From Streptomyces sp. DH-12 (GTDB taxonomy: Bacteria; Actinomycetota; Actinomycetes; Streptomycetales; Streptomycetaceae), in NCBI RefSeq assembly GCF_002899455.1, contig NZ_PPFB01000001.1, forward strand, positions 6,332,501-6,396,500: a stretch of DNA of 64,000 nucleotides, read 5' to 3'. Under the pieces are notes generated by a model. The model was not told the origin of the DNA, searched no databases, and worked only from the letters and a program-made list of their open reading frames with translations. This document shows positions 63,278 to 64,000 of this stretch, one piece after another; position 1 is the first letter of the stretch; every line of letters begins with the position of its first letter. A program made the translations under genes and the position numbers.

Positions 63278-63697
63278 TCAGGCCTCGCGGAGACCGAGCC
63301 GGGGGATCTCGATCGCGGGGCAGCGGTCCATCACCATCTCCAGTCCCGCCGCACGCGTGCGCTCGTACGCCGCCTCGTCGACCACCCCGAGCTGGAACCA
63401 CACGGCCTCGGCGCCCTTGGCCACCGCCTCGTCCGCCACCGCGCCCGCCAGGTCGCTGTTGACGAACACGTCCACCACGTCCACCTCGAAGGGGATGTCC
63501 GCGAGCGAGGCGTACCCCTGCTCCCCGTGCACCGTCTCCGCCTTCGGGTGCACCGGCACCACGCGCTTGCCGAACCGCTGGAGCACCTGCGCGACCCCGT
63601 ACGCGGCGCGCTGCCGGTTGGCCGACAGGCCGACCACGGCCCAGGTGTCACCGGACTCGGTGAGGATCTTGCGGACCGTTGCGTCGTCGCCGTACAC
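63278..63697 (-). CDS. CoA-binding domain protein
   Basis: 139 residues. Rossmann-type CoA-binding fold: TWAVVGLSANRQRAAYGVAQVLQRFGKRVVPVHPKA, then VDVVDVFVNSDLAGAVADEAVAKGAEAVWFQLGVVDE. Similar to the YccU family. GTG 63697 has GGGAGG upstream. Function unknown; co-regulation with neighbours is not evident. Confidence 0.88.
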   Translation of the reverse strand: MYGDDATVRKILTESGDTWAVVGLSANRQRAAYGVAQVLQRFGKRVVPVHPKAETVHGEQGYASLADIPFEVDVVDVFVNSDLAGAVADEAVAKGAEAVWFQLGVVDEAAYERTRAAGLEMVMDRCPAIEIPRLGLREA

Positions 63698-63867
63698 CGT
63701 CGGCCTCCCGTGGGTCTGGAATGGGCTGGTGCTCTGCACAACCCGGCGCACGGCACGGTGATTCCCGGCGCCGCGCGCCTGCCACGACGGGCGGCGCCGG
63801 ACAAGCGACGGCGTGAAAAGCGTGCGAGATACCTGCGTGCGCCCGCTCGTATGCCTACGCTCGCCTC

Positions 63868-64000
63868 GTGCTGCGCATCACCGACGCCCGAACCGGCGAG
63901 CTCGTGGCCGCCGCCCCCGCCCGCCGGGGCCTGACCCGTGTCGAGGCCCACCCACCGGGACTCGACCCGACCGGCCTGCGCGTGCTGCTGGCCGCCGACC
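63868..64000 (+). CDS. hypothetical protein, 5' part only (cut by window end)
   Basis: GTG 63868 opens LRITDARTGELVAAAPARRG, then LTRVEAHPPGLDPTGLRVLL, and runs off the window at 44 codons. The N-terminus matches an actinobacterial protein family I associate with cysteinyl-tRNA-synthetase-like paralogues, but the part seen is too short for a firm claim. The gene is divergent from the CoA-binding gene. Confidence 0.55.
   Translation, partial: MLRITDARTGELVAAAPARRGLTRVEAHPPGLDPTGLRVLLAAD

Overview
The window is high-GC actinobacterial chromosome (most genes show strong G/C third-position bias, GTG starts are common, and starts are often leaderless or overlapping). It is best explained as Streptomyces. 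It opens inside a 23S rRNA gene, and gene content and order closely resemble the S. coelicolor SCO1389-to-SCO1313 interval as I remember it. I see no prophage, CRISPR array, insertion sequence, tRNA or secondary-metabolite cluster, so this is core/semi-core chromosome.

Region by region. 1-1202: 3' end of 23S rRNA, 5S rRNA and a strong terminator. 1258-9994: a conserved actinobacterial housekeeping cluster: a CDP-alcohol phosphatidyltransferase (probable cardiolipin synthase), a mannose-1-phosphate guanylyltransferase fused to a phosphomannomutase-like domain that has lost its catalytic motifs, DUF881/Sbp/DUF881 membrane proteins, a zinc-ribbon GarA/OdhI-type FHA protein, the MerR-like FtsR, a DUF151 nuclease-like protein and a second MerR protein. 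10059-15291: DNA polymerase IV with a Tudor-like tail, a PRC-barrel protein, and gcvP behind a tandem glycine riboswitch. 15430-17580: TetR, Vat-like acetyltransferase and DUF5701. 17634-20912: molybdate ABC transporter and a HTH-TOBE regulator, followed by a LacI regulator. 22233-28719: small hypotheticals, a GCS2-type ligase with a CPBP protease, PhzF, PadR and a Clp-N protein. 28890-36969: three DMT (EamA) transporters, three FMN split-barrel genes (one a pseudogene), MocR and LysR regulators and a Rieske lipoprotein. 37171-38315: a translationally coupled HipA-like kinase and DUF3037 pair. 38393-43989: excalibur protein, two SDR enzymes, a peptide-binding lipoprotein, ung and a small repeat-like protein. 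44003-48558: lipoprotein, DinB-like and VOC proteins, and a TetR gene divergent from an FAD monooxygenase/Gfo-Idh pair. 48482-54289: lnt, SDR, a 59-residue protein, uppP, a TVP38-type protein and a DNA-alkylation repair protein. 54635-59486: tuf3, a spermidine-synthase-like methyltransferase fold, a Streptomyces intergenic repeat cluster, an MFS transporter and a repeat-rich membrane protein. 59638-64000: CNMP protein, gamma carbonic anhydrase, acetyltransferase, XRE-cupin regulator, YbaK protein, CoA-binding protein and the start of a cysteinyl-tRNA-synthetase-associated-type protein.

Themes: envelope assembly (cardiolipin, GDP-mannose, Lnt, UppP, DUF881/Sbp), one-carbon and glutamate metabolism control (gcvP riboswitch, GarA-like FHA), and many single-gene regulators with readable operators. 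The least described parts are the HipA-like/DUF3037 pair, the dead mutase domain on the guanylyltransferase, the Tudor-like tail on Pol IV, and the overlapping divergent promoters at the MocR gene.
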